The notes beneath the pieces are model-generated. The model saw only the letters and a list, made by a program, of their open reading frames with translations, was not told where the DNA came from and did no database searches. A DNA stretch of 13,716 nt from an uncultured Chlorobiaceae bacterium. Its GTDB lineage: Bacteria; Bacteroidota; Chlorobiia; Chlorobiales; Chlorobiaceae. The translations under genes and the position numbers were made by a program. Positions 1-7,786 of this stretch are shown piece after piece. The stretch covers positions 1 through 13,716 of the forward strand of contig CAIQSY010000022.1 in the NCBI GenBank assembly GCA_903874585.1, written 5' to 3'. Within the stretch, counting starts at the first letter, position 1; the number at the start of each line of letters is the position of its first letter.

Positions 1-1197
1 AAACGTCTTGATGGCAGAGCGCTCGATCAGGTGCGCCCAATCTCCATTGAACTTGGTCTTATTCCTCGAGCACATGGTTCGGCACTCTTCACCAGAGGCG
101 AAACGCAGGCGCTCGTTACCATTACGCTTGGTACGCAGAAAGATGCTCAGTCGGTTGATACGCTGACCAACAGCGAGGATAAAACATTCTATCTGCACTA
201 TAATTTCCCGCCTTTCAGCGTTGGCGAGTGTGGCAGACTCGGCAGTGTTGGTCGCCGCGAAATTGGTCACGGTAATCTTGCTGAACGTGCTATCAAAATG
301 GTTGCGCCAACACAGGAGGAGTTCCCTTACACCATCCGTATTGTCTCCGATATTCTTGAATCAAACGGTTCATCATCAATGGCATCGGTTTGCGGCGGTA
401 CGCTTGCGCTGATGGATGGCGGTGTGCCAATCAGAAAGCCGGTTTCGGGCATTGCAATGGGGTTGATTAAAGAGGGTGCATCCTATGCGGTGCTCTCTGA
501 TATTCTCGGTAATGAGGATCATCTTGGCGATATGGATTTCAAGGTTTCCGGTACTACTGATGGTATTACCGCCTGCCAGATGGATATCAAGATCGACGGG
601 CTTGACTACCATATTCTCGAAACTGCGCTTGAGCAGGCACGCAAAGGTCGTTTGCACATTCTCAACGAAATGGAGAAGGCTATTCCAGCGACTCGTCTCG
701 AACTTGCCAACTTTGCACCAAAACTCACAACTATCAAAGTGCCAGTTGACTGCATCGGCATGATTATCGGTAAAGGTGGCGAAACAATTCGCGGTATTAC
801 CGAAGAGACAGGAGCAGAAATTAATATTGCCGATGATGGCACGGTTACGATTGCCTGCTCTTCCAGCGAAGGCACGAATGCGGCGCTTGCCACCATCAAA
901 AATCTTACCGCAAAACCAGAGGTTGGCAACGTTTACGTCGGCAAAGTGCGCGATATTCGCGATGAGCTTGGCGCATTTGTGGAGTTCCTGCCAAAAACCG
1001 ACGGTCTTGTGCACATCTCTGAAATCTCAACCGTGCGCGTCTCCAAAGTGAGCGATCACCTGAAAGTGGGCGATAAAGTGACGGTCAAGCTGGTCGATAT
1101 CCGTAAAGATCCGCGAACCGGAAAAAACAAGTTCGCGCTCTCAATCAAAGCGATTGAACAGGATAAAGCCAAAGAGAGTGCCGTAGAGAGTAACTAA
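1..1197 (+). CDS. pnp: Polynucleotide phosphorylase, 3' part (5' end outside window)
   Basis: Polyribonucleotide nucleotidyltransferase, the 3'-5' phosphorolytic exonuclease of bacterial mRNA decay. The frame is open from base 1, so the gene is cut by the window edge. The GTG at 31 is an internal Val codon, not the start, because the ten preceding codons already read as PNPase ([10 protein letters not shown]). About 398 residues are visible of the roughly 700-750 usual for the family. They cover the second RNase PH domain, with the phosphate-binding region near [12 protein letters not shown] and the catalytic acidic motif [15 protein letters not shown] (about visible residues 165-180). A KH domain follows with the GMIIGKGG loop (about 253-260), then a C-terminal S1 RNA-binding domain (about 310-385). 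All key motifs are intact. A strong terminator lies 18 bp after the stop. Identification is secure. Confidence 0.97.
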   Translation, partial: KRLDGRALDQVRPISIELGLIPRAHGSALFTRGETQALVTITLGTQKDAQSVDTLTNSEDKTFYLHYNFPPFSVGECGRLGSVGRREIGHGNLAERAIKMVAPTQEEFPYTIRIVSDILESNGSSSMASVCGGTLALMDGGVPIRKPVSGIAMGLIKEGASYAVLSDILGNEDHLGDMDFKVSGTTDGITACQMDIKIDGLDYHILETALEQARKGRLHILNEMEKAIPATRLELANFAPKLTTIKVPVDCIGMIIGKGGETIRGITEETGAEINIADDGTVTIACSSSEGTNAALATIKNLTAKPEVGNVYVGKVRDIRDELGAFVEFLPKTDGLVHISEISTVRVSKVSDHLKVGDKVTVKLVDIRKDPRTGKNKFALSIKAIEQDKAKESAVESN

Positions 1198-1214
1198 ACG
1201 CAACAACGCTGAAG

Positions 1215-1246
1215 AAGCAGTACAGTTCACGCTGTACTGCTTTTTT
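1215..1246 (+). terminator. Rho-independent terminator of pnp
   Basis: A perfect 11-bp stem (1215-1225 with 1232-1242, core AGCAGTACAG / CTGTACTGCT) closes a 6-nt loop and is followed by a run of six T. It ends only 20 bp before the leuS start codon. Confidence 0.93.
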
Positions 1247-1265
1247 GTTTCACCTATAAGCTATT

Positions 1266-3683
1266 ATGAAATACGAATTTCCTGCAATAGAGAAAAAATG
1301 GCATAGCCGCTGGCAGACTGAGAATACCTTCAACACTGGTGATGATGCGAGTAAGCCGAAATATTATGTGCTCGACATGTTTCCTTACCCAAGTGGCAGT
1401 GGTTTGCATGTTGGCCATCTTGAAGGCTATACGGCTTCTGATATTATTGCCCGCTATAAACGGAGCCGTGGCTATAATGTGCTCCACCCGATGGGCTGGG
1501 ACGCTTTTGGACTTCCTGCCGAACAGTTTGCAATCAAAACAGGCACTCACCCGACGCTCACGACGGAACAGAACATCCGCAACTTCAAGGAGACACTGCA
1601 GGCGATGGGCTTTTCGTACGATTGGTCGCGTGAAATTAATACTACCGATTCCGGTTATTTCAAGTGGACACAGTGGATTTTCAGTAAGCTCTACGATAAG
1701 GGGCTTGCCTATATGTCGGAAGTAGATGTGAACTGGTGTGTTGAGTTAAAAGCGGTGCTTGCCAATGAGGAGGTTGAGGAGAAAATTGCTGATGGTTATA
1801 CGGTTGTGCGTCGCCCGTTACGCCAGTGGGTGCTGAAAATCACCGCTTACGCTGAGCGCCTGCTTGCTGATTTAGACGAGCTTGAATGGCCGGAAAACGT
1901 GAAGCAGATGCAGCGCAACTGGATTGGTCGCTCCGAAGGTGTGGAGATTGATTTTGAACTTCCCTGCCACAAAAAAAATCTGCGCGTTTATACCACGCGA
2001 CCTGATACGCTTTTTGGAGCCACCTATCTTGTTATTTCTCCGGAACATCCGCTTGCCGAGAAACTTGCAACCGCGCAGCAGTTGGTTGAGGTGAAACAGT
2101 ATATCCGTCAGGCAAAGCTGAAAACCGAGCTTGAGCGTACTGGTTTGCAGAAAGAGAAAAGTGGCGTTTTTACCGGTTCTTATGCTCTCAATCCCGCAAC
2201 AGGCAAGCCACTACCGGTCTGGATATCCGACTTTGTGCTGATCAGTTACGGTACAGGCGCTATCATGTCGGTACCAGCGCACGACAGCCGCGACTGGGAG
2301 TTTGCCAAGCAGTACAATCTGCCGATTATCGAGGTGATCAAAAGCCCGCATGATGTGCAGAATGAGGTTTTCGAGGATAAAAACAGCGTTTGCCTCAACT
2401 CCTCCAACAGTGAAATTTCTCTTGATGGCTTGAGCTTCGGCACTGCTTTTGAGCGTATGGCATTGTGGCTGGAGCGCAAACAGGTTGGTGAGCGCAAGGT
2501 AAACTACAAACTGCGTGACTGGATTTTCAGCCGCCAGCGCTACTGGGGCGAGCCAATTCCGATCAAGCATTATGATGATGGCACCATTCGCCTCGAAACC
2601 AAACTTCCGCTGGAGCTACCCGAGGTTGAAGCGTATCATCCATCAGAAACCGGTGAGTCGCCGCTGGCGAACATCACCGAGTGGCTTTATGGCAGCGATG
2701 AGCATGGTACTTTTCGCCGCGAAACCAACACCATGCCGCAATGGGCGGGAAGCTGCTGGTACTACCTTCGCTTTATCGATCCCGAAAATCATCAACACCT
2801 CATCGATGCTGAACAAGAGCGCTACTGGATGAACGTCGATCTCTACATCGGTGGTGCGGAACACGCCGTGCTTCATCTGCTCTATGCGCGGTTCTGGCAC
2901 AAAGTGCTTTTTGACCTCGGTGTTGTCAGCACGAAAGAGCCTTTCCAGAAGTTGTTCAATCAGGGGATGATTCTCGGTGAGGATAATGAGAAAATGTCGA
3001 AATCGCGCGGCAATGTTATTCCTGCTGATCATGTTCTTGCGCGTTATGGTGCAGATGCGGTGCGCCTGTATGAAATGTTCCTTGGACCGCTGGAGCAGGT
3101 GAAACCGTGGAATACCAACGGCATTGAAGGTATCAGCCGCTTTTTGGGTAAAGTGTGGCGACTGGTTTATCCAACACTCGACGGAGCTGCAACGGAGCTT
3201 TCCTCAGCGCCAATGCCCGAAGAGCTGTTGCGCCGTATGCACAAAACCATCAAGAAAGTTGGTGAGGACACGGAGAATCTCAAATTCAACACCGCGATTT
3301 CTGAAATGATGGTTTTTGTTAACGAGTTGCACAAAGCTGAATGCAAGAGCCGTGAAGCAATTGAAACACTCCTTCTGCTGCTTGCGCCTTATGCGCCGCA
3401 TATCACCGAAGAGCTGTGGGAGTCGGTTGGTCACAACACATCAATCAGCTTGCACTCCTTCCCCTCGTATGATCCAAAACTGGTCGAAGATTCGATTTTG
3501 ACCATTGCCGTGCAGATCAACGGTAAATTGCGTGGCACCTTTACTGCGCCCGCCAAAAGCTCGAAAGAGCATCTTCTTGCGGAGGCGAAACACGTTGAAT
3601 CGGTACGTAAATTTCTCGAAGGCAAAACCATCATTCGTGAGATTGCTGTGGTGGATAAACTGGTAAATTTTGCCGTAAAGTGA
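1266..3683 (+). CDS. leuS: Leucyl-tRNA synthetase
   Basis: Class Ia aminoacyl-tRNA synthetase that charges tRNA-Leu in the cytoplasm; 805 residues, within the usual bacterial range. In order, the sequence shows the HIGH-type ATP motif as HVGH (residues 48-51), the leucine pocket context MGWDAFGLPAEQ, and the zinc-region remnant VNWC...LANEEV. The CP1 editing domain follows, with TTRPDTLFG (about 243-251) and AHDSRDWEF (about 339-347, containing the Asp that anchors the editing substrate amine). Next come the RQRYWGEPIPI segment and the second ATP motif KMSKS (576-580), then the anticodon-binding and C-terminal domains. The ATG at 1266 is the only sensible start (MKYEFPAIEKKW). It lacks a clear Shine-Dalgarno sequence and sits just behind the pnp terminator. 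A TATAAG at 1255-1260 could be a -10 element, but no good -35 was found, so expression may also depend on pnp read-through. Confidence 0.97.
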   Translation: MKYEFPAIEKKWHSRWQTENTFNTGDDASKPKYYVLDMFPYPSGSGLHVGHLEGYTASDIIARYKRSRGYNVLHPMGWDAFGLPAEQFAIKTGTHPTLTTEQNIRNFKETLQAMGFSYDWSREINTTDSGYFKWTQWIFSKLYDKGLAYMSEVDVNWCVELKAVLANEEVEEKIADGYTVVRRPLRQWVLKITAYAERLLADLDELEWPENVKQMQRNWIGRSEGVEIDFELPCHKKNLRVYTTRPDTLFGATYLVISPEHPLAEKLATAQQLVEVKQYIRQAKLKTELERTGLQKEKSGVFTGSYALNPATGKPLPVWISDFVLISYGTGAIMSVPAHDSRDWEFAKQYNLPIIEVIKSPHDVQNEVFEDKNSVCLNSSNSEISLDGLSFGTAFERMALWLERKQVGERKVNYKLRDWIFSRQRYWGEPIPIKHYDDGTIRLETKLPLELPEVEAYHPSETGESPLANITEWLYGSDEHGTFRRETNTMPQWAGSCWYYLRFIDPENHQHLIDAEQERYWMNVDLYIGGAEHAVLHLLYARFWHKVLFDLGVVSTKEPFQKLFNQGMILGEDNEKMSKSRGNVIPADHVLARYGADAVRLYEMFLGPLEQVKPWNTNGIEGISRFLGKVWRLVYPTLDGAATELSSAPMPEELLRRMHKTIKKVGEDTENLKFNTAISEMMVFVNELHKAECKSREAIETLLLLLAPYAPHITEELWESVGHNTSISLHSFPSYDPKLVEDSILTIAVQINGKLRGTFTAPAKSSKEHLLAEAKHVESVRKFLEGKTIIREIAVVDKLVNFAVK

Positions 3684-3866
3684 TTGGGTGAAAGGAGTGT
3701 CTAAGAGTAAAAAAAGTGTTGAGCATATTTTTTTGCTCAAAAATAAAAAAAGAGAGGGTTAAAGTCGATATCGTGCTTTTAATGTCAAAAGCAACCGCTT
3801 ATTTTACATGTTCACCACATACCTGTGATGGGGGGTTAATACATTTTTTCTCAACACATAAAATTT
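3684..3866. other. leuS-acs intergenic region with hairpin
   Basis: A 183-bp AT-rich gap with no credible gene. It holds a 7-bp inverted repeat (TTGAGCA / TGCTCAA, 3719-3725 and 3734-3740) around a T-rich loop. No T-run follows on the plus strand, so it is a poor leuS terminator. On the minus strand it is followed within a few bases by T7. The acs promoter must lie here, but I could not assign -35/-10 boxes with confidence. An inside-out TTCAC-N8-TGTGA repeat near 3810-3828 is not a CRP-type arrangement. Confidence 0.4.
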
Positions 3867-5861
3867 ATGGTATCAATGGCTACAGACGAATCTACACCAA
3901 ACGCACCGCAAGAGGCATCCATCAGCTCTATGATGTCTGAAAAACGAAAATTCCCACCTCCAGCGGAATTTTCAAAAAACGCGCACGTCTCCTCAATGGA
4001 GGAGTATGAAAAGCTTTATGCGGCGGCGGCGGCCGATCCAGAGGCTTACTGGTCTGGCATTGCGGAACAGTTTCACTGGTTTAAAAAGTGGGATAGTGTG
4101 CTGGAGTGGAACTCCCCATACGCAAAGTGGTTTAATGGTGGTAAAACCAATATCTGTTATAATGCTCTTGATGTCCATGTCAAAAGTTGGAGAAAGAACA
4201 AAGCTGCCATTATCTGGGAAGGTGAAGAGGGGAATCAGCGAGTTCTAACCTATGGAGAGCTGCACCGCCAAGTCTGCAAGTTTGCTAATGTGCTGAAAAT
4301 CGCCGGCATCAAGCCTGGCGACAGGGTTGCAATCTATATGGGCATGGTTCCCGAGCTTGTGATTGCTGTACTTGCCTGTGCTCGTGTTGGGGCAGTTCAC
4401 AATGTTATTTTTGCAGGATTTTCGGCACATGCCATTACCGAGCGAGTTAATGATTCGCGTGCAAAGATGGTCATCTGTGCAGATGGTTCAAGGCGTCGTG
4501 GAGGCTCTATCAACCTGAAAAATATTGTTGATGAAGCAATTGTTAACACACCGTCGGTACGGAGTGTTATTGTCTTGAAAGCTACCAGTGAGCAGGTTCA
4601 CATGCACGATGGCATGGATCACTGGTGGCATGACCTGATGGGTCTTGCTGCTGATGAGTGCGAGCCTGTTGAGGTTGAGTCAGAGCATCCGCTTTTTGTG
4701 CTTTATACCAGCGGTTCAACCGGCAAACCAAAGGGCATTCTGCACACAACTGCCGGTTACATGGTTCATGCAGCCAGCTCTTTCAAGTATGTTTTCGATA
4801 TCAAGGATGAGGATATTTACTGGTGTACTGCCGATGTAGGCTGGATTACTGGACACAGCTATATGGCGTATGGACCGCTGCTCAATGGTGCCACCATGCT
4901 GATGTATGAAGGCGCGCCAAACTATCCACAATGGGATCGCTTCTGGGATATTATCAATCGCCATAAAGTTACCATTCTCTACACGGCACCAACCGCAATC
5001 CGTGCCTTTATCCGCGCTGGAAACGAGTGGGTGACCAAGCACAACCTTAACTCGCTCCGTCTGCTTGGCAGCGTTGGCGAGCCTATCAATCCCGATGTTT
5101 GGATGTGGTACCACAAAGTTGTTGGTCAAGAGAGATGCCCGATTGTCGATACGTGGTGGCAGACTGAAACCGGTGGCATCATGGTTTCTCCTCTGCCTGG
5201 TGCGACTCCGACGAAGCCCGGAACAGCAACACGCCCACTGCCCGGCATTATGGTGGATGTTGTCCACAAAGATGGTACTCCATGTGGACCAAACGAAGGC
5301 GGCTATCTCGTTATCAAAAAGCCATGGCCCTCAATGCTCCGCACGATTTATGGCGACAACGAACGCTATGAAAAAACCTACTGGTCTGACTTCAACGATA
5401 TGTACTTTACCGGCGATGGTGCCCGTAAAGATGAAGATGGCTACATCTGGATTATGGGACGTGTTGATGATGTGGTCAACGTTTCAGGTCACCGTCTTGG
5501 CACCAGCGAAGTTGAAAGCGCCCTCGTATCGCACGAAGCGGTTGCTGAAGCCGCCGTTGTCAGCCGTCCTGACGATCTGAAAGGCAACGCACTTGTCGCC
5601 TTTGTGACGCTGAAAGATGAGTATGTTGGCGATATGACACTGAGGGATGCACTGCGTAACCATGTTGCCAAAGAGATTGGCCCAATTGCAAAACCTGATG
5701 AAATTAGATGGGCTGCAAAGGGTCTGCCAAAAACACGGAGCGGTAAAATTATGCGCCGCCTGCTGCGCGAACTTGCCACAAGCAATGAAATCAAGGGCGA
5801 TATTACCACGCTTGAAGATTTCGGTGTGCTTGAAAATCTTCGCGATCAGGAGAGCGACTAA
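3867..5861 (+). CDS. acs: Acetyl-CoA synthetase (AMP-forming acetate-CoA ligase)
   Basis: Activates acetate to acetyl-CoA through an acetyl-adenylate; in green sulfur bacteria this feeds acetate into pyruvate synthase and the reductive TCA cycle (established physiology). The 664-residue product belongs to the ANL superfamily. It has an N-terminal ACS-specific region (EAYWSGIAEQFHWFKKWD), the ATP-binding loop TSGSTGKPKG (281-290) and the acetate/AMP pocket WWQTETGG (430-437). The hinge region TGDGARKDEDGYIWIMGRVDD is followed by VNVSGHRLGTSEVE, and the C-terminal PKTRSGK motif has catalytic Lys627, the residue acetylated in regulated Acs proteins. The start is uncertain: ATG at 3867, 3876, 3930 and 3933 are all in frame, none has a good Shine-Dalgarno, and family N-termini would fit the later ones (MSEKRKFPPP). 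No acetyltransferase or sirtuin deacetylase gene is next to it. A strong terminator follows. Confidence 0.96.
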   Translation: MVSMATDESTPNAPQEASISSMMSEKRKFPPPAEFSKNAHVSSMEEYEKLYAAAAADPEAYWSGIAEQFHWFKKWDSVLEWNSPYAKWFNGGKTNICYNALDVHVKSWRKNKAAIIWEGEEGNQRVLTYGELHRQVCKFANVLKIAGIKPGDRVAIYMGMVPELVIAVLACARVGAVHNVIFAGFSAHAITERVNDSRAKMVICADGSRRRGGSINLKNIVDEAIVNTPSVRSVIVLKATSEQVHMHDGMDHWWHDLMGLAADECEPVEVESEHPLFVLYTSGSTGKPKGILHTTAGYMVHAASSFKYVFDIKDEDIYWCTADVGWITGHSYMAYGPLLNGATMLMYEGAPNYPQWDRFWDIINRHKVTILYTAPTAIRAFIRAGNEWVTKHNLNSLRLLGSVGEPINPDVWMWYHKVVGQERCPIVDTWWQTETGGIMVSPLPGATPTKPGTATRPLPGIMVDVVHKDGTPCGPNEGGYLVIKKPWPSMLRTIYGDNERYEKTYWSDFNDMYFTGDGARKDEDGYIWIMGRVDDVVNVSGHRLGTSEVESALVSHEAVAEAAVVSRPDDLKGNALVAFVTLKDEYVGDMTLRDALRNHVAKEIGPIAKPDEIRWAAKGLPKTRSGKIMRRLLRELATSNEIKGDITTLEDFGVLENLRDQESD

Positions 5862-5891
5862 GCGTCGAGTGTTGATCAACACCTTTCAAAT

Positions 5892-5926
5892 AGAAAAGCG
5901 CAGTGCAAACTGCGCTTTTCTTGTTT
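5892..5926 (+). terminator. Terminator of acs, probably bidirectional
   Basis: A perfect 13-bp stem (5892-5904 with 5909-5921, AGAAAAGCGCAGT / ACTGCGCTTTTCT) with a GCAA loop and a T-rich 3' arm continuing as TTGTTT. The A-rich 5' arm makes it usable from the minus strand too, where it could end the tspO transcript. Confidence 0.9.
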
Positions 5927-5950
5927 CTACACTTACACGGCACCACCTCC

Positions 5951-5987
5951 GGTCACTGAGTAGCGCGAAGCGCGTATCGAAGTGACC
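5951..5987. repeat. REP-like palindromic element
   Basis: A compound palindrome: outer arms GGTCACT (5951-5957) and AGTGACC (5981-5987), and an inner GCGC-GAA-GCGC hairpin (5963-5973). The phrase CACTGAG...TCGAAGTG is of the type known as dispersed, REP-like intergenic repeats in many bacterial genomes. It lies between the convergent acs and tspO genes, a typical position for such elements. Only one copy is seen in this window. Confidence 0.6.
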
Positions 5988-6000
5988 ATCACAACACCTC

Positions 6001-6489
6001 TCAACTGATCCAGTTAAGCTGGCAAATCACGAAGTTGAGATATGAGGCAAAGCTTACCCATAGGAGGTAAGGAATTAACAAATAGGCAGCAAGTGATGAA
6101 ATGGCTCTGAATTGCACAATGGTCACCACAATCGCCAACCAGAGTAGGACGATAACCGCCAAAGCGAGCAGCGGTGCGTGCATCCCGAAAAATGATGCCG
6201 ACCAGCCAAGATTGAGCAGAAGCTGTATTCCAAAGAGCACAAGCGCGCCTTGAATTTTCTTTTTTTCACCCCACTGCTCAACAATCAGCGCGAGCGATGT
6301 GCCCATCATTAAAAACAAAATCGTCCATACTGGCGGAAAAAGCCAGTCAGGCGGATTCCACGAAGGTTTTTTCAGTACGGAATAGTACCACTCTGAGCCC
6401 GGTACAGGCGTAAACGTGCTGCCGGCGTAGGCAAATACAAAGCACAAGCCGATACAAAGCGCAAGGTTTGGAAGTGAAATTTTCATCAT
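6001..6489 (-). CDS. tspO: TspO/MBR family tryptophan-rich membrane protein
   Basis: A 162-residue integral membrane protein with five predicted hydrophobic helices, the normal size and fold of the TspO/peripheral benzodiazepine receptor family. Diagnostic segments are the N-terminal helix, then WYYSVLKKPSWNPPDWLFPP and VWTILFLMMGTSLAL, then QLLLNLGWSASFFG, and the C-terminal AYLLIPYLLWVSFASYLNF. The last carries the LIPYLxWxxFAxxLN signature associated with porphyrin/cholesterol binding. Family members bind tetrapyrroles and tune photopigment gene expression or oxidative-stress responses in some phototrophs. In a bacteriochlorophyll-making organism a tetrapyrrole role is plausible, but that is inference. 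The start may be either of two adjacent ATGs (6489 or 6486); no Shine-Dalgarno is obvious. It is transcribed alone, divergent from the IMPase gene and convergent with acs. Confidence 0.92.
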   Translation of the reverse strand: MMKISLPNLALCIGLCFVFAYAGSTFTPVPGSEWYYSVLKKPSWNPPDWLFPPVWTILFLMMGTSLALIVEQWGEKKKIQGALVLFGIQLLLNLGWSASFFGMHAPLLALAVIVLLWLAIVVTIVQFRAISSLAAYLLIPYLLWVSFASYLNFVICQLNWIS

Positions 6490-6810
6490 AACAGGCTTCG
6501 ATTTCAGGGTGGGTTAACAAGTTCTTACAGCATTGTTGAGTAATGGCGATTCATGTCGTGTTACCGATGCCGTTGTTGCTTATGAAAGGTATAACGTCCT
6601 GATGCGATAAAAAATTTATTGCATCGATTTAAAATGTCGAAATGATACTTTATGATCAACATAACAGTTTTATCCGAGGCTGCCAATCGAATAACATACA
6701 AATCATCAAGCAACAAGCCGCTGCCGTAAAGCAATAAAACGTCCGGTCGGCATCCTTCCCAAAAATGCTATATTGCCCGCCATTCAATAGAATCAACCAA
6801 CTCATACCAC
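6490..6810. promoter_or_regulatory. Divergent intergenic region, tspO / IMPase promoters
   Basis: A 321-bp region with no supportable gene; the short open frames inside lack family features. It must contain the promoters of tspO (minus) and the IMPase gene (plus). A TATATT at 6769-6774 is a reasonable -10 for the plus-strand gene, giving a leader of about 30 nt, but the -35 is poor. A near-perfect inverted repeat with 11-base arms (6601-6611 and 6615-6625, 10 of 11 pairing, 3-base AAA centre) could be an operator or hairpin on the tspO side. Confidence 0.4.
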
Positions 6811-7614
6811 ATGGAATACAAAAGCAGTGAGCTAAACACCGCGATTCGTGCAGCGCAGGTGGCGGGCGCAATTACTCGTGAAAAATTTGGCGAGCTCTCT
6901 CAGGCCGATATTCGCGCCAAGGAGTTCAAGGATTTTGTAACGGTTGTGGACAAAGCTTGTGAAGCGGCAATCAGCGCTATTATTGCGGAGAGTTTTCCTG
7001 ACGACAGTATGCTTTGCGAAGAGGGCACGGTTATGGCGGGCACGTCAGGGCGCATCTGGATTGTTGATCCGCTTGATGGCACGCTGAACTTCATCCATTC
7101 ATTTCCCGTCTTTTCTATCAGCATTGCCCTGAAAGATGGCAATAACGAACTGCTCACCGGCGTTGTGTATCAGCCTCTGCTTGATGAGCTGTTTACCGCC
7201 GAACGCGGCAAAGGAGCTTATCTCAACGATAAAAAAATCAGCATCACCAGCCGAACCGACAAGGAGAGTTTTCTTATGGCAACCGGACTGCCCTTTAAAG
7301 AGTATGATGATTATCTCGAATCGGCCATTGGAATGCTGAAGGATGTGATGCACGACTCTGCGGGGATTCGGCGCGCAGGTTCTGCCGCCATAGATCTTGC
7401 TTACACCGCTTGCGGACGTTTTGATGGCTTCTGGGAATATCGCCTCTTTCCGTGGGATTTTTCCGCTGGCGTGCTGCTGGTGCGCGAAGCTGGCGGCATT
7501 GTTACCAACTTTGCTGGTGAACACAATGTTTTCAACACTCAGAGTATTCTTGCCGGCAGCAGTGTTACCCATCCGCTTCTGCTTGAAAAAACATTGCGCC
7601 ATTTTCGTACGTAA
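6811..7614 (+). CDS. Inositol monophosphatase family protein (SuhB-like)
   Basis: Mg2+-dependent, lithium-sensitive-type phosphatase superfamily (inositol monophosphatase, fructose-1,6-bisphosphatase, CysQ/PAP phosphatase); 267 residues, the normal length. Metal and substrate motifs are complete: DFVTVVD (41-47), the Glu pair in LCEEG (70-71), the signature WIVDPLDGTLNF with Asp86 and Asp89, and the C-terminal WDFSAG (Trp215, Asp216). The exact substrate cannot be assigned. SuhB/IMPase activity is the closest guess, while histidinol-phosphate or nucleotide phosphatase activity are alternatives in this superfamily. The ATG at 6811 is preceded by no clear Shine-Dalgarno. No terminator is evident before lpxC, 172 bp downstream, so partial co-transcription is possible. 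Confidence 0.9.
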   Translation: MEYKSSELNTAIRAAQVAGAITREKFGELSQADIRAKEFKDFVTVVDKACEAAISAIIAESFPDDSMLCEEGTVMAGTSGRIWIVDPLDGTLNFIHSFPVFSISIALKDGNNELLTGVVYQPLLDELFTAERGKGAYLNDKKISITSRTDKESFLMATGLPFKEYDDYLESAIGMLKDVMHDSAGIRRAGSAAIDLAYTACGRFDGFWEYRLFPWDFSAGVLLVREAGGIVTNFAGEHNVFNTQSILAGSSVTHPLLLEKTLRHFRT

Positions 7615-7670
7615 ATGTGAGCGTCAATTAGAACGTCAATTCTGGCGTAAAGAGGCCATTGTCGCCTGAT

Positions 7671-7698
7671 TTGAAGGGAGACGCTTCTTTTGTATCTT
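7671..7698 (+). promoter_or_regulatory. Possible promoter of lpxC-fabZ
   Basis: TTGAAG (7671-7676) and TATCTT (7693-7698) are separated by 16 bp, about 90 bp before the lpxC start codon. This is a plausible sigma-70-type match found by eye. A tandem CGTCAATT (7622-7629 and 7634-7641) lies just upstream and could be incidental. Confidence 0.3.
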
Positions 7699-7786
7699 GA
7701 GCAAGCAACACATTCACAACCATTTACTTTGCCTTCATATTCATTTCCTGCCCGCGGCGCATCCGCACAGGAGCAACGATTACACT

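Noticed and set aside
376..1014. 212-codon minus-strand frame inside pnp
   Set aside because: It lies fully antisense to conserved PNPase catalytic and KH motifs and has low-complexity Cys/His/Asn-rich content typical of shadow frames.
3810..3828. CRP-like site before acs
   Set aside because: The repeat is TTCAC-N8-TGTGA, the inverse of the TGTGA-N6-TCACA consensus, so it does not fit a CRP/FNR operator.
7697..7786. 30-residue N-terminal extension of LpxC from a TTG codon
   Set aside because: The extension (rich in His) has no counterpart in the LpxC family; homology begins at ATG 7787, which has an AGGAG upstream, and the TTG lies inside the candidate -10 element.
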